Positions 8,481 to 16,713 of a DNA stretch of 37,831 nucleotides are shown here, piece by piece. The stretch is from contig CAITHK010000238.1 in assembly GCA_903892175.1 (NCBI GenBank), forward strand, positions 1 to 37,831. Reading direction: 5' to 3'. The first letter of the stretch is position 1, and every line of letters starts with the position of its first letter. The stretch comes from an uncultured Burkholderiales bacterium (GTDB lineage: Bacteria; Pseudomonadota; Gammaproteobacteria; Burkholderiales; Burkholderiaceae_C). A program made the translations under genes and the position numbers. Under the pieces are notes generated by a model. The model saw only the letters and a list, made by a program, of their open reading frames with translations. It was not told the DNA's origin and made no database searches.

Positions 8481-9359
8481 TCAGCGCTGCATCAGTTCGA
8501 TCAAGGCTTGGGCCATCACGCCATCGGGCTGAGAAAAAGTTTCGAGCATTTCAAAATGGTTGAATGCTTCACCCCAGTAAAACCTCAAATTTGCTTTGTG
8601 ATCCGACAAGCCTTGCGCAAATTCTCTGGCTTGGCGCTTGAACTCGGGCGACTCAAATTCCCCACACGCCACCGACACAGGCATGGTGAAGTTGTGCAAG
8701 CGCCGCATCGGGCTGAGGTCTTGCAAGGTCTTGGGCGTGAAATTCACATAGTTGCTGCGCGACGACAAGCTCACGGGTTCGAGCTCGTACATGCCACTGC
8801 AACACACCAGGGCATGCACTGGCGACTCAGTAAAGCCTTTTTGCAGCCAGTTGTAAGACGCCAAGCAGGCCGCCAAGTGCGCGCCTGAGGAATGCCCCAC
8901 CACATAAATGCGTCTTGGGTCAGCCCCCAATTCAGCAGCCTTGTGCGCAGTGAACGCCAAAGCGTTTTGCAGTTGCTCGGCCATGGTCAGCAAACTGCCA
9001 TTGACATCGGTGACCGCTGAAAAGTCGGGAACCACCAAGTGTGCGCCTGCCAAGTTCAACCAGCCTGCGGCCATGGCGTAGTCTTTGGCTTGACCACGGC
9101 GCCATGCACCACCGTGCACGAAAAAGACCAGGGGTGCTCGGGCGCTTCGGCTGGGGTACCAATCCAGCGCCTCGACCTCGGTGGGGCCGTAGGACAGGCG
9201 CTGAACCACCGTGCCTAGCTGTTGTGCCGTGGCGCGTCCTTTGGCGCTGAGGGCCTCGCAGCGTGTGATCACCAAGGCCATATTGGATGCGTGTTGAGAT
9301 TGGTCGTAGGACCAATCCAGTTGAGCTTGCGTGAGGTCTCGCCAGACGTTGGAGTTCAT
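8481..9359 (-). CDS. Alpha/beta hydrolase-3 family, arylformamidase/carboxylesterase-like
   Basis: This is a 292-residue alpha/beta hydrolase. HGGAW (82-86) forms the HGGx oxyanion motif of the hormone-sensitive-lipase and kynurenine-formamidase-like groups. GHSSG (155-159) holds the nucleophile Ser157, and His in EAFNHFEM near residue 266 is the likely catalytic base. The start codon overlaps the stop of the upstream Bug gene as ATGA, so translation is coupled. Members hydrolyse short esters or N-formyl-arylamides. Its place between two Bug genes suggests it hydrolyses an imported ester or amide. An arylformamidase role is tempting given the ACMSD-like gene nearby, but is not shown. Confidence 0.85.
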   Translation of the reverse strand: MNSNVWRDLTQAQLDWSYDQSQHASNMALVITRCEALSAKGRATAQQLGTVVQRLSYGPTEVEALDWYPSRSARAPLVFFVHGGAWRRGQAKDYAMAAGWLNLAGAHLVVPDFSAVTDVNGSLLTMAEQLQNALAFTAHKAAELGADPRRIYVVGHSSGAHLAACLASYNWLQKGFTESPVHALVCCSGMYELEPVSLSSRSNYVNFTPKTLQDLSPMRRLHNFTMPVSVACGEFESPEFKRQAREFAQGLSDHKANLRFYWGEAFNHFEMLETFSQPDGVMAQALIELMQR

Positions 9360-10321
9360 TCGATCACAGTGCCTGAGGCTTTGATAGTGGTTCTGCGGGA
9401 AGCGCTTTCGTGGCGGATGTGGCGGCGAAATTCGTCCGGCCCGATTCCCACAAAATCATACGACTTGCCTTCAATCTCTTTGCTGCGGAAGTCGGGTTCG
9501 CTGATCACGGCCAAGATGTCGCGGTGCATGCGGTTCACTAAGGCGGGCGCAAAGCTGGCTGGTGCAAACACGCCCACCCAGACATTGGCATCCACCTCCG
9601 GAAAACCCAGTTCGGTCATGGTGGGCACATCGGGGTAGGCCGGGGCACGGGTTTTGCCGCCGTAGGCCAAGGCCTTGATGCGTTTGCTGGCGATGTGCGG
9701 CCTGGCCGACACAATGCCCGACCAGGTCAAGGGCACCTCGCCACTGACCACCGCCGTGACGGCTTGCGGGATGCCGCGGTAAGGAATGTGCACGATGAAG
9801 ACCCCCGCTTTTTGCTTGAGCATCTCGGTGGCCAACTGCGGTTGACTGCCCGGCCCATAAGACGCATATGACAAAGACCCGGGCTGCGCCTTGGCCAGGG
9901 CCAGCAACTCTTTGAGGGTGTTGGCGGGCAAGTTGGCGTTGGCCACCAACATTTGGCTGAAGGCGACCAATTGCGTTACCGGCGCAAAGTCTTTGTCCGC
10001 GTCGTAGGGCAGCTTGCTGTAGAGATGCGGATTGATGGTGAAGGTGGCGTCGGTGGTGAACAACAAGGTGTGGTTGTCGCTGGCACGCGCCACTGCTTCG
10101 GTGCCTAACAAGGTGTTGGCGCCGGGGCGGTTGTCGATGGTGATGGGTTGCTGCCATTTGTCTTGCAAGCGCTGCGCCAAAGCGCGCGCCATCACGTCCA
10201 CGCCACCCCCTGCGGGGTAGGGCACGATCAACTTGACCGGGCGTGTGGGCCACTCTTGGGCCACCGCAGAACCTGCGGTCACACACAAAGCCGTGATGCC
10301 TATGGCGATCCAATGTTTCAT
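9356..10321 (-). CDS. Bug/TctC-family receptor (4)
   Basis: This is a 321-residue Bug receptor. The ATG at 10321 is chosen because it gives a compact Sec signal (MKHWIAIGITALCVTAGSAVAQ) directly before EWPTRPVKLIVPYPAGGG. Reading from further upstream would add 19 non-signal residues. No strong ribosome-binding site is visible. Bug hallmarks include VDVMARALAQRL, the VHIPYRG segment and APASFAPALVNRMHRDI. Its stop overlaps the next start (ATGA). It is the first gene of the - strand operon and is divergent from the MhpC-like hydrolase across 74 bases. The ligand is unknown. Confidence 0.92.
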   Translation of the reverse strand: MKHWIAIGITALCVTAGSAVAQEWPTRPVKLIVPYPAGGGVDVMARALAQRLQDKWQQPITIDNRPGANTLLGTEAVARASDNHTLLFTTDATFTINPHLYSKLPYDADKDFAPVTQLVAFSQMLVANANLPANTLKELLALAKAQPGSLSYASYGPGSQPQLATEMLKQKAGVFIVHIPYRGIPQAVTAVVSGEVPLTWSGIVSARPHIASKRIKALAYGGKTRAPAYPDVPTMTELGFPEVDANVWVGVFAPASFAPALVNRMHRDILAVISEPDFRSKEIEGKSYDFVGIGPDEFRRHIRHESASRRTTIKASGTVIE

Positions 10322-10395
10322 TGTTTGAGTCCAAAAACCTGGGGTTAGGATGCAGCGCTTGACCTCACCTTTGCCCACTGAAAACTGCGTCGATC
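10322..10395. promoter_or_regulatory. Divergent intergenic region between Bug operon and MhpC-like hydrolase
   Basis: Seventy-four bases separate two divergent starts, so promoters for both directions must lie here or inside the adjoining genes. I see no convincing inverted repeat or strong -35/-10 pair. No regulator gene is adjacent. Confidence 0.4.
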
Positions 10396-11259
10396 ATGAC
10401 ACACCCTTTGACCATTCCTCCTCTGCCAGACTTACGGTTTGCACGTATCCCACTGCCTGCACAAAAACGCTACCTTGGCGACCGTTTCAGCTACATCGAA
10501 GCCGGTTGCCCTGATGCGCCCTGTGTGTTGTTTTTACATGGCATCGGCAGCAATGCGACTTACTTTCGATATCAATTTCTGGCGTTGAGTCAATACTTTC
10601 GGGTCGTGGCTTGGAACGCGCCGGGTTATTGGATGAGCGACAACCTCGCCACCGAGCACCCCAGTGACGCCGACTATGCGCAAGCCGTGACCGACTTCAC
10701 GCAAGCCTTAGGGATCGATGAGGTGGTGTTGTGTGGCAATTCTTTTGGCTCGGTAGTCGCGCAAGCCTTTGCCATGCGCGATCCGCAACGGGTGCGACGT
10801 TTGATCTTGACGGGCACCGGCGTTGGGCAAAAACAGCTGAGTCAAGAACGGCGAGAAAAATTTCAAGCCCGCGCCCAACGCATCCGCTTGGGCAGCTACC
10901 AATACGGTGATGCGGGCGTGGACAACTTGGTGGGGCCCCATGCGTCGCCAGAATTGCGCGCCCTGTTGGTGGACGTGTCTCGGGGCACGCAAGCGCCTGG
11001 CTTGTTGCGGGCGGTGTCGTTTCGGCTCAGCGACTTCTACACCCCTGACTTGGCATCGGCCCTGACCATGCCGGTGCTGTTGGTGCAAGGCAGCGAAGAC
11101 CAGATGAACCCGCGCCAAGAAAATGCCGACCTGCTCTTGCCCCAATTGCCCGATGGGCGTTTGGTCGAGCTGGACGGCATTGGGCACTTGCCCGAGGTGG
11201 AAGACCCGGGCGCGTTCAACCAGTTGCTGCTGGACTTTGTGGGGACACACCAGCCCTGA
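10396..11259 (+). CDS. MhpC-like alpha/beta hydrolase (meta-cleavage product hydrolase type)
   Basis: This 287-residue alpha/beta hydrolase has a complete triad: nucleophile Ser116 in GNSFGS, Asp235 in GSEDQMNP and His264 in GIGHLPEVE. FLHGIGSN (about 46-53) supplies the oxyanion loop. The layout matches C-C bond hydrolases that split 2-hydroxy-6-oxo dienoates after extradiol cleavage, though esterases and haloperoxidases share it. An extradiol dioxygenase and an MhpA-like hydroxylase are encoded in the same region, which favours a meta-cleavage role. It is transcribed alone on the + strand, divergent from the Bug operon and convergent with a GST gene 16 bases downstream. Confidence 0.83.
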   Translation: MTHPLTIPPLPDLRFARIPLPAQKRYLGDRFSYIEAGCPDAPCVLFLHGIGSNATYFRYQFLALSQYFRVVAWNAPGYWMSDNLATEHPSDADYAQAVTDFTQALGIDEVVLCGNSFGSVVAQAFAMRDPQRVRRLILTGTGVGQKQLSQERREKFQARAQRIRLGSYQYGDAGVDNLVGPHASPELRALLVDVSRGTQAPGLLRAVSFRLSDFYTPDLASALTMPVLLVQGSEDQMNPRQENADLLLPQLPDGRLVELDGIGHLPEVEDPGAFNQLLLDFVGTHQP

Positions 11260-11275
11260 CACTGGCGTCGCGGCT

Positions 11276-11968
11276 TTAGTTTTTCAGCCGTTCGTTTTGT
11301 GGGAACAAGAAACGCCGGGCTTCGTCGTCCAACTCCGCCTTGAAGGTGTTGCGGGTTTTCAGCGCTTCGGCACGTTGTGCGCCAGGGCGGGCATTGATCT
11401 CATCGAGCAGGCGCTTGATGTGGGGGTAGGTGGTCCACGCGTCGTCTTGGCCCAGCACATAAGGCACCATACGTGCCCAGCCCCAAAACGCCATGTCAAC
11501 GATGGAGTAGTGCTCGCCCACCATGTAGTGGTGGGTGCTCAGGTGCTCGTTGACGACAGACCAGTGACGGTGGGCCTCAAAGTCGTAGCGGTTCAAGGCG
11601 TAGGCTTTGGGCTCAGGGGCGGCGTGGCGAAAGTGCACCGACTGGCCAGAGAATGGGCCAATGCCTGTGGCGATGAACATCAACCAAGACAACATTTGGC
11701 CACGCTCGGCGCTGTCGGATTGCAGGGGCACAAACTTCTTTTCGCGGTCGGCCAAGAACAGCAAAATTGCATTGCTGTCGAACACCGTCACGTCGCCGTC
11801 CACGATCGCAGGCACCTTGCTGTTGGGGTTGACCTGCTTGAACGCGGGGTCAAACTGCTGGCCCATGCGGGTGTCCACAGGGATGGGCTCGTAGGGCAAG
11901 CCCAGCTCTTCAAGCAATAACGCAACCTTCATTGGGTTGGGGGCGGCGTTGTAATAAAACTTCAACAT
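11276..11968 (-). CDS. Glutathione S-transferase family protein (YfcG/YghU-like)
   Basis: This is a 230-residue GST. The ATG at 11968 follows AGGAG at a good distance and begins at the thioredoxin-like domain (MLKFYYNAAPNPMKVALLLEELG). Reading further upstream would only add a low-complexity His/Thr/Pro stretch encoded by a GT-rich repeat. The glutathione-binding segment NPNSKVPAIVDGDVTVFDSNAILLFLA is recognisable (Val-Pro and Asp-Ser), and a helical C-terminal domain follows. Bacterial GSTs of this class act in disulfide reduction or in catabolic dehalogenation/isomerisation. The gene stands alone, so no pathway partner is indicated. Confidence 0.88.
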   Translation of the reverse strand: MLKFYYNAAPNPMKVALLLEELGLPYEPIPVDTRMGQQFDPAFKQVNPNSKVPAIVDGDVTVFDSNAILLFLADREKKFVPLQSDSAERGQMLSWLMFIATGIGPFSGQSVHFRHAAPEPKAYALNRYDFEAHRHWSVVNEHLSTHHYMVGEHYSIVDMAFWGWARMVPYVLGQDDAWTTYPHIKRLLDEINARPGAQRAEALKTRNTFKAELDDEARRFLFPQNERLKN

Positions 11969-11988
11969 GGTTTGTCTCCTGGGGGAAT

Positions 11989-12028
11989 GTGTGTGGGTGT
12001 GTGGGTGTGTGGGTGTGTTGGCGTGTGT
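11989..12028. repeat. GT-rich octamer tandem repeat in GST 5' region
   Basis: Three perfect GTGTGGGT units occupy 11991-12014, with GT before them and degenerate copies (GTGTTGGC, GTGTGTCA) after. The tract starts about 20 bases upstream of the GST start codon, in its presumed untranslated leader, and lies in the divergent region with the solute-binding-protein gene. Confidence 0.9.
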
Positions 12029-12092
12029 CATTCTATGGACAGAATCCCCCTCCATTTGATGCTGTAATCCACTCATCAATCACCCTGGAGAC

Positions 12093-13262
12093 ATGATGAA
12101 AAAAAGACAATGGATCGCGCTGATCGCAGCCAGCTTGCTGGGCCTGACTGCCGCACACGCCCAAGACAACACGTTCAAAGTGGGCTTGTTGTTGCCCATG
12201 ACCGGGCCTTTTGCCTCCACGGGCAAACAAATGGAAGCCGGAGCCCGTTTGTATTTGCAACAAAACGGCAGCACCGTGGCGGGCAAAAAAATTGAACTCA
12301 TCCTCAAGGACGACACCAGCACGCCCGATGTGACCAAGCGTTTGGCGCAAGAGATGGTGGTCAACCAAAAGGTCAACGTCTTGGCGGGTTTCGGCTTGAC
12401 GCCGTTGGCCTTTGCCACGGCACCGGTGGCCACCCAGTCCAAAACACCGATGGTGGTCATGGCTGCTGCCACATCCAGCATCACCCAGGCATCGCCCTAC
12501 ATCGTGCGCTCTAGTTTCACGGTGCCGCAGGTGGTGACGGCCTTGGCCGATTGGGCCTACAAGAACAACATCAAAAAAGTGGTCAGCTTGGTCACCGACT
12601 ACGGCCCTGGCGTGGACTCTGAAAAGTTTTTCAAAGACACCTTTGTTGCCAACGGCGGTGAGGTGGTAGAAACCCTGCGCGTGCCCTTGCGCAACCCAGA
12701 CTTTGCACCGTTTTTGCAAAAAGTACGTGACGCCAAACCCGATGCCCTGTTTGCCTTTGTGCCCGCAGGCGTGGGCACTGCCTTGATGAAGCAGTTCACC
12801 GAGCGCGGCTTGGACAAAGCCGGCATCAAGGTGATTGCCGAAGGCAGCGTCACCGACGACGACATCTTGAACGACATGGGCGAGGTCGCGCTCGGCTTGG
12901 TCACTGCCCACCACTACTCGGCAGCGCACAACTCGCCTCAGAACAAAAAGTTTGTCGAAGCTTTTGCCAAAGCCAACAACGGCATGCGCCCCAACTTCAT
13001 GGCCGTGGGTGCCTACGACGGCATGCGCGTGATCGTGGAAGCCCTCAAAGCCACCCAAGGCAAGGGTGATGGCGACGCGTTGCTGGCCGCCATGAAAGGC
13101 CAAATTTTTGAGAGCCCAAGGGGTTCGATGTACATCGACGCGCAAACCCGCGACGTGGTGCACAACATCTACATCCGCAAGGTGGAGCGCAAAAATGGCC
13201 AGCTTTACAACACCGAAATCGAAACCATCAAAGACGTGAAAGACCCTGGCAAGGCACGTTGA
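12093..13262 (+). CDS. ABC-type (Leu/Ile/Val-like) periplasmic solute-binding protein
   Basis: This 389-residue type I periplasmic binding protein is of the branched-chain amino acid ABC group, which in soil and freshwater betaproteobacteria often binds aromatic or short organic acids. A Sec signal (MMKKRQWIALIAASLLGLTAAHA-Q) precedes FKVGLLLPMTGPFASTG, the usual first strand and ligand loop. Later FVPAGVGTALMKQF and AYDGMRVIVEALK fit the second lobe. GGAG lies just upstream, and ATG 12093 or 12096 may start. No ABC permease or ATPase gene follows; an MFS carrier gene comes 16 bases later, so the cognate transporter must be elsewhere. Confidence 0.92.
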   Translation: MMKKRQWIALIAASLLGLTAAHAQDNTFKVGLLLPMTGPFASTGKQMEAGARLYLQQNGSTVAGKKIELILKDDTSTPDVTKRLAQEMVVNQKVNVLAGFGLTPLAFATAPVATQSKTPMVVMAAATSSITQASPYIVRSSFTVPQVVTALADWAYKNNIKKVVSLVTDYGPGVDSEKFFKDTFVANGGEVVETLRVPLRNPDFAPFLQKVRDAKPDALFAFVPAGVGTALMKQFTERGLDKAGIKVIAEGSVTDDDILNDMGEVALGLVTAHHYSAAHNSPQNKKFVEAFAKANNGMRPNFMAVGAYDGMRVIVEALKATQGKGDGDALLAAMKGQIFESPRGSMYIDAQTRDVVHNIYIRKVERKNGQLYNTEIETIKDVKDPGKAR

Positions 13263-13278
13263 GCCAACAGGCCTTTCC

Positions 13279-14529
13279 ATGTCCCGCTCACCGGCCTCGG
13301 CCGAACTGATTGACTCGCGCTACGCCGCGTGGCGCTTGCTCACCACACTGCTGTTGGTCACCCTGGGCAACAGCAGCATGTATGTGGTAGCTGTGGTCTT
13401 GCCCACGGTGCAAGCCGAGTTCGGCGTCAACCGCGCCGATGCGTCCTTGCCCTACACCTTGATGATGGTGTGTCTGGGTCTGGGCGGGCTGTGGACCGGC
13501 AAGTTGGCCGACCGTTTTGGCATCACCCCGGTGTTGCAAATGGGCTCGGTGGCGGTGTGTGCGGGCTTTGTGTTGGCAGGCCTGTCCGGCAGCATTTGGA
13601 CTTTTGGTTTGGCCCATGGCTTGTTGTTGGGCTTGTTGGGCGGTGCGTCCACCTTTGCGCCGCTCATGGCAGACACCTCGTTGTGGTGGAACAAGCGGCG
13701 CGGCATGGCGGTGGCCATTTGCGCCAGCGGCAACTATGTCGCGGGTACCTTTTGGCCCCCTGTGGCGCAATGGGGGATCGAAACCCTGGGCTGGCGCCAC
13801 ACCTACATCGGCATGGGTATTTTTTGTGGCGTGGGCATGGCCTTGTTGTCCTTGCGCATGCGCCAGCGTCCGCCACTGGTGGCGCTCACCCCGAGCAGCG
13901 CCACCCCCAGTGCGGCGAGCTTGCACACCAGTGAGCGGCCGTTTGGCTTGAGCCAAGGTCAAGCCCAGCTCTTGTTGTGTGTGTCTGGTTTTGCCTGCTG
14001 TGTGGCCATGTCCATGCCCCAGGTGCACATCGTGGCCTACTGCTCAGACTTGGGGTTTGGTGCTGCCCGTGGAGCTGAAATGTTGTCGCTCATGTTGGGC
14101 TGTGGCATCGTGAGCCGCTTGGCCTCGGGCTGGATCTGCGACCACATTGGGGGCATTCGCACCTTGTTGCTGGGGGCCAGCTTGCAGGGTGTGGCCTTGC
14201 TCTTGTTTTTGCCATTTGACGGCTTGGTGCCGCTCTACCTCATCTCGGCGATGTTTGGTTTGTTTCAGGGCGGCATCGTGCCGTCTTACGCCATCATCGT
14301 GCGCGAACACTTCCCGCCTCAAGAAGCAGGTGCGCGCGTGGGGGCCGTGATCATGGCCACCTTGGTGGGCATGGCGGCAGGCGGCTGGATGTCTGGCAAG
14401 GTGTTTGACCTCACGGGCTTTTACCAAGCCGCCTTCCTCAACGGCATCGGATGGAACTTACTCACCGTCTCGATCGCTTCGTGGCTGTATTGGCGCGTGG
14501 CCCGTGCCAGACCGCAACCCAGCGCTTAG
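13279..14529 (+). CDS. MFS transporter, monocarboxylate-carrier-like
   Basis: This is a 416-residue major facilitator protein with about 12 predicted membrane helices and a longer cytoplasmic loop near residues 195-220. The loop after helix 2 carries GKLADRFG, the MFS signature region, and the second half has GWICDHIGG in the matching place. It resembles oxalate/monocarboxylate-type MFS carriers, so organic-acid movement across the inner membrane is likely. It is 16 bases after a solute-binding-protein gene and 29 bases before an FAD monooxygenase gene, so the three are probably one transcription unit. It may import the substrate of that monooxygenase. Confidence 0.88.
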   Translation: MSRSPASAELIDSRYAAWRLLTTLLLVTLGNSSMYVVAVVLPTVQAEFGVNRADASLPYTLMMVCLGLGGLWTGKLADRFGITPVLQMGSVAVCAGFVLAGLSGSIWTFGLAHGLLLGLLGGASTFAPLMADTSLWWNKRRGMAVAICASGNYVAGTFWPPVAQWGIETLGWRHTYIGMGIFCGVGMALLSLRMRQRPPLVALTPSSATPSAASLHTSERPFGLSQGQAQLLLCVSGFACCVAMSMPQVHIVAYCSDLGFGAARGAEMLSLMLGCGIVSRLASGWICDHIGGIRTLLLGASLQGVALLLFLPFDGLVPLYLISAMFGLFQGGIVPSYAIIVREHFPPQEAGARVGAVIMATLVGMAAGGWMSGKVFDLTGFYQAAFLNGIGWNLLTVSIASWLYWRVARARPQPSA

Positions 14530-14558
14530 ACCTCGACGCATTCAGAAAGGCTTCAGGC

Positions 14559-16259
14559 ATGACCCAGACCACATCGACAGACGTCATCATCGTGGGGGGC
14601 GGCCCCAGTGGCCTGATGTTGGCCATTGAGTTGGGATGCCGCAACGTGCCGTGCATCTTGATCGAGCCGCAGCTGCATGCCCCCGACCGACCCAAAGCCA
14701 ACGCCACCTCCGCACGCACCATGGAGCATTACCGCCGCCGTGGTTTTGCCGACCAGGTGCGCAACGTGGGCATGGCCGCAGACTATCCGCAAGACGTCAT
14801 GTATTGCACCCGTTTGGCGGGCACCGAGTTGGCTCGGTTTCGCATGCCCAGTCGCGCACAAGCGGCGCAGCAAAGTGCCTTTGGCGACTACGGCCAAGCC
14901 GCTTGGCCCACCCCAGAGTTGCCGCATCGCGGCCAGCAGATGTACATCGAGCCGATCTTGCGCCAACAACTGGCGCGCTACCCCAGCGTGACCACGCGGT
15001 ACGGTTGGCACGTGGACCAAGTGGCCGACGGCGCCGAGCATGCGAGCGTGCAAGCCACTGATTTAGCCACCCAGCGCACCCACCAGCTGCAAGCGCGGTT
15101 TGTGGTGGGATGCGACGGACCCCGCAGCACCGTACGCCACGCCATGGGCACCAGCTACGAAGGGGCCAGCCAGGAGCAGCGCGATTATTTTGGCGGGCAG
15201 ATGCTGTCGATCCACTTTCGCGCTCCCGGTTTGTACCCAGCCTTGGCGCAGGGTCCCTTGGCTCAGCCTGCTTGGCAGAGCTGGATCATGAACCCACAAC
15301 TGCGCGGCATCTTGGTGGCCATCAACGGCGTGGATGAGTTTGGCATGGGCATTCAACTCAAACCCGGTCAAGGCGTTGACGACGTGAACGTGGATGCCAC
15401 CCTGCGTGCGCTCACTGGCCTAGGCACCGTGCCGTTTGACTACGAGGTGTTGCACAAAAGCAGTTGGACGGCGGGCTTCATGTTGGTGGCCGAGCAGTTC
15501 CAAACCGGGCGCTTGTTCATTGCCGGAGATGCCGCCCATTTGTTCACCCCCACCGGTGGCATGGGCTACAACACCAGCATCGACGACGCCGTGAACTTGG
15601 GCTGGAAGCTTGCGGCGGTGGTGCAGGGCTGGGCGCCTGAGTCGCTGTTGCAAACCTACTTTGAAGAGCGTCACCCCATTGCTAAGCGCAACACACAGTT
15701 TGCCCGTCTCATGGCTGAAAGCATCGGGCGCATGCCCATCTCGGCATCGCTGGAGCAAGACACCCCGCAGGGAGAGCAAGCCCGAGCCGCCTTGGCCGAT
15801 GCCGTGCATGCCCACGCCCATGCGGAGTTCAACATCCCGGGCTTGCAGCTGGGGCTGCGCTACCAAAGCCGAATCGTGGCGCGTGAATCCGGCCAAGCCC
15901 CGCCCGATGCCCCCAATGTTTATGTGCCCAGTGGGTTTGCCGGATGCCGCGCACCGTTTGTCAAACTGGCAGATGGCCGCTGGTTGCCCGACTTGTTTGG
16001 CATGGGCTTCACGGTGTTGGCCTTGGGCCCGCAGCCAGAGCCAGACACATGGCTGGACGCCGCCAGTGCCCTCACATTGCCCGTGACGGTGGTGCATCAA
16101 CCCGATGCCGCAGCGCGTGCACTGTACGGGGCCGATTGGGTGCTGGTTCGCCCCGATCACCATGTGGCTTGGCGTGGCAACAGCGCACAACAGGCCTCAG
16201 CCGTGCTGGCGCAAGCCGCGGGTCTCAAGGCGGATGAGGGGATGAAGATCAGGCGGTGA
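14559..16259 (+). CDS. FAD-dependent phenol-type monooxygenase
   Basis: This is a 566-residue class A flavin monooxygenase of the PheA/TfdB/resorcinol-hydroxylase group. GGGPSG (13-18) binds the ADP part of FAD, GCDGPRSTVR (about 184-193) is the DG motif, and IAGDAAHLFTPTGGMG (about 321-336) is the second FAD motif. A thioredoxin-like C-terminal domain is present, so it is full length. The ATG at 14559 is chosen because it puts the FAD motif at the usual distance from the N-terminus, with GAAAGG just upstream. It would hydroxylate a phenolic acid or phenol using NAD(P)H and O2. It ends with an 11-base tail-to-tail overlap with the thioesterase gene. Confidence 0.88.
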   Translation: MTQTTSTDVIIVGGGPSGLMLAIELGCRNVPCILIEPQLHAPDRPKANATSARTMEHYRRRGFADQVRNVGMAADYPQDVMYCTRLAGTELARFRMPSRAQAAQQSAFGDYGQAAWPTPELPHRGQQMYIEPILRQQLARYPSVTTRYGWHVDQVADGAEHASVQATDLATQRTHQLQARFVVGCDGPRSTVRHAMGTSYEGASQEQRDYFGGQMLSIHFRAPGLYPALAQGPLAQPAWQSWIMNPQLRGILVAINGVDEFGMGIQLKPGQGVDDVNVDATLRALTGLGTVPFDYEVLHKSSWTAGFMLVAEQFQTGRLFIAGDAAHLFTPTGGMGYNTSIDDAVNLGWKLAAVVQGWAPESLLQTYFEERHPIAKRNTQFARLMAESIGRMPISASLEQDTPQGEQARAALADAVHAHAHAEFNIPGLQLGLRYQSRIVARESGQAPPDAPNVYVPSGFAGCRAPFVKLADGRWLPDLFGMGFTVLALGPQPEPDTWLDAASALTLPVTVVHQPDAAARALYGADWVLVRPDHHVAWRGNSAQQASAVLAQAAGLKADEGMKIRR

Positions 16260-16713
16260 AGCGTTGCAGCTGAGCCAGCATGGCGGCTGGAATGGGCACC
16301 CGCTGGCGCACCTCACGGCTGATGCAAATGGGTGAAAAGCGCCCTGTGAAAATGCGCCGTCCATCGGGTTGTGTGGCTTCAACATGGATGTCGTAGCTGT
16401 GCTCACGGATGTTGGAGACGCTGCAGTGCATGTCAAACTCATCCTCGGGCCACAGCGCACCATGGAAGGCCAAGTCCATGCCTTTGCAAGGCGTGTCAAC
16501 GGCCAGCGTTTTGAGCCATTCAAAGTAGCGGCCTTCACCCAACTCGGCAAAAAAATAGCTCGAGGCGATCAGCAAATACTCGGTGAACTTACCGGTGTAC
16601 ACCACGCCTGCAGGGTCGCAGTCGGCCCAGCGCACGCGCTTGCGCACCACCAAGGGGTGGCGCGACACCACATGTTCGTAGGTCGACACTTGGGGTGCGC
16701 TGTCAGCGTGCAT
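16249..16713 (-). CDS. Acyl-CoA thioesterase, 4-hydroxybenzoyl-CoA thioesterase type
   Basis: This 154-residue hot-dog-fold protein carries RVRWADCDPAGVVYTGKF near residues 26-43. WADCDPAGVVY corresponds to GDCDPAGIV of the Pseudomonas 4-hydroxybenzoyl-CoA thioesterase, whose catalytic Asp17 aligns with Asp33 here. The ATG at 16713 is preferred over a GTG six bases upstream because GGAAAG is properly spaced for it. Its start lies inside the end of the salicyloyl-CoA-hydroxylase-like gene (11-base overlap). It is last in a seven-gene operon that begins with acid activation to an aryl thioester, so it probably frees a hydroxylated aromatic acid from CoA. Confidence 0.88.
   Translation of the reverse strand: MHADSAPQVSTYEHVVSRHPLVVRKRVRWADCDPAGVVYTGKFTEYLLIASSYFFAELGEGRYFEWLKTLAVDTPCKGMDLAFHGALWPEDEFDMHCSVSNIREHSYDIHVEATQPDGRRIFTGRFSPICISREVRQRVPIPAAMLAQLQRFTA

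Noticed and set aside
12033-13280. A 415-codon open frame on the - strand
   Set aside because: It is antisense to the intact solute-binding-protein gene and has no domain pattern.
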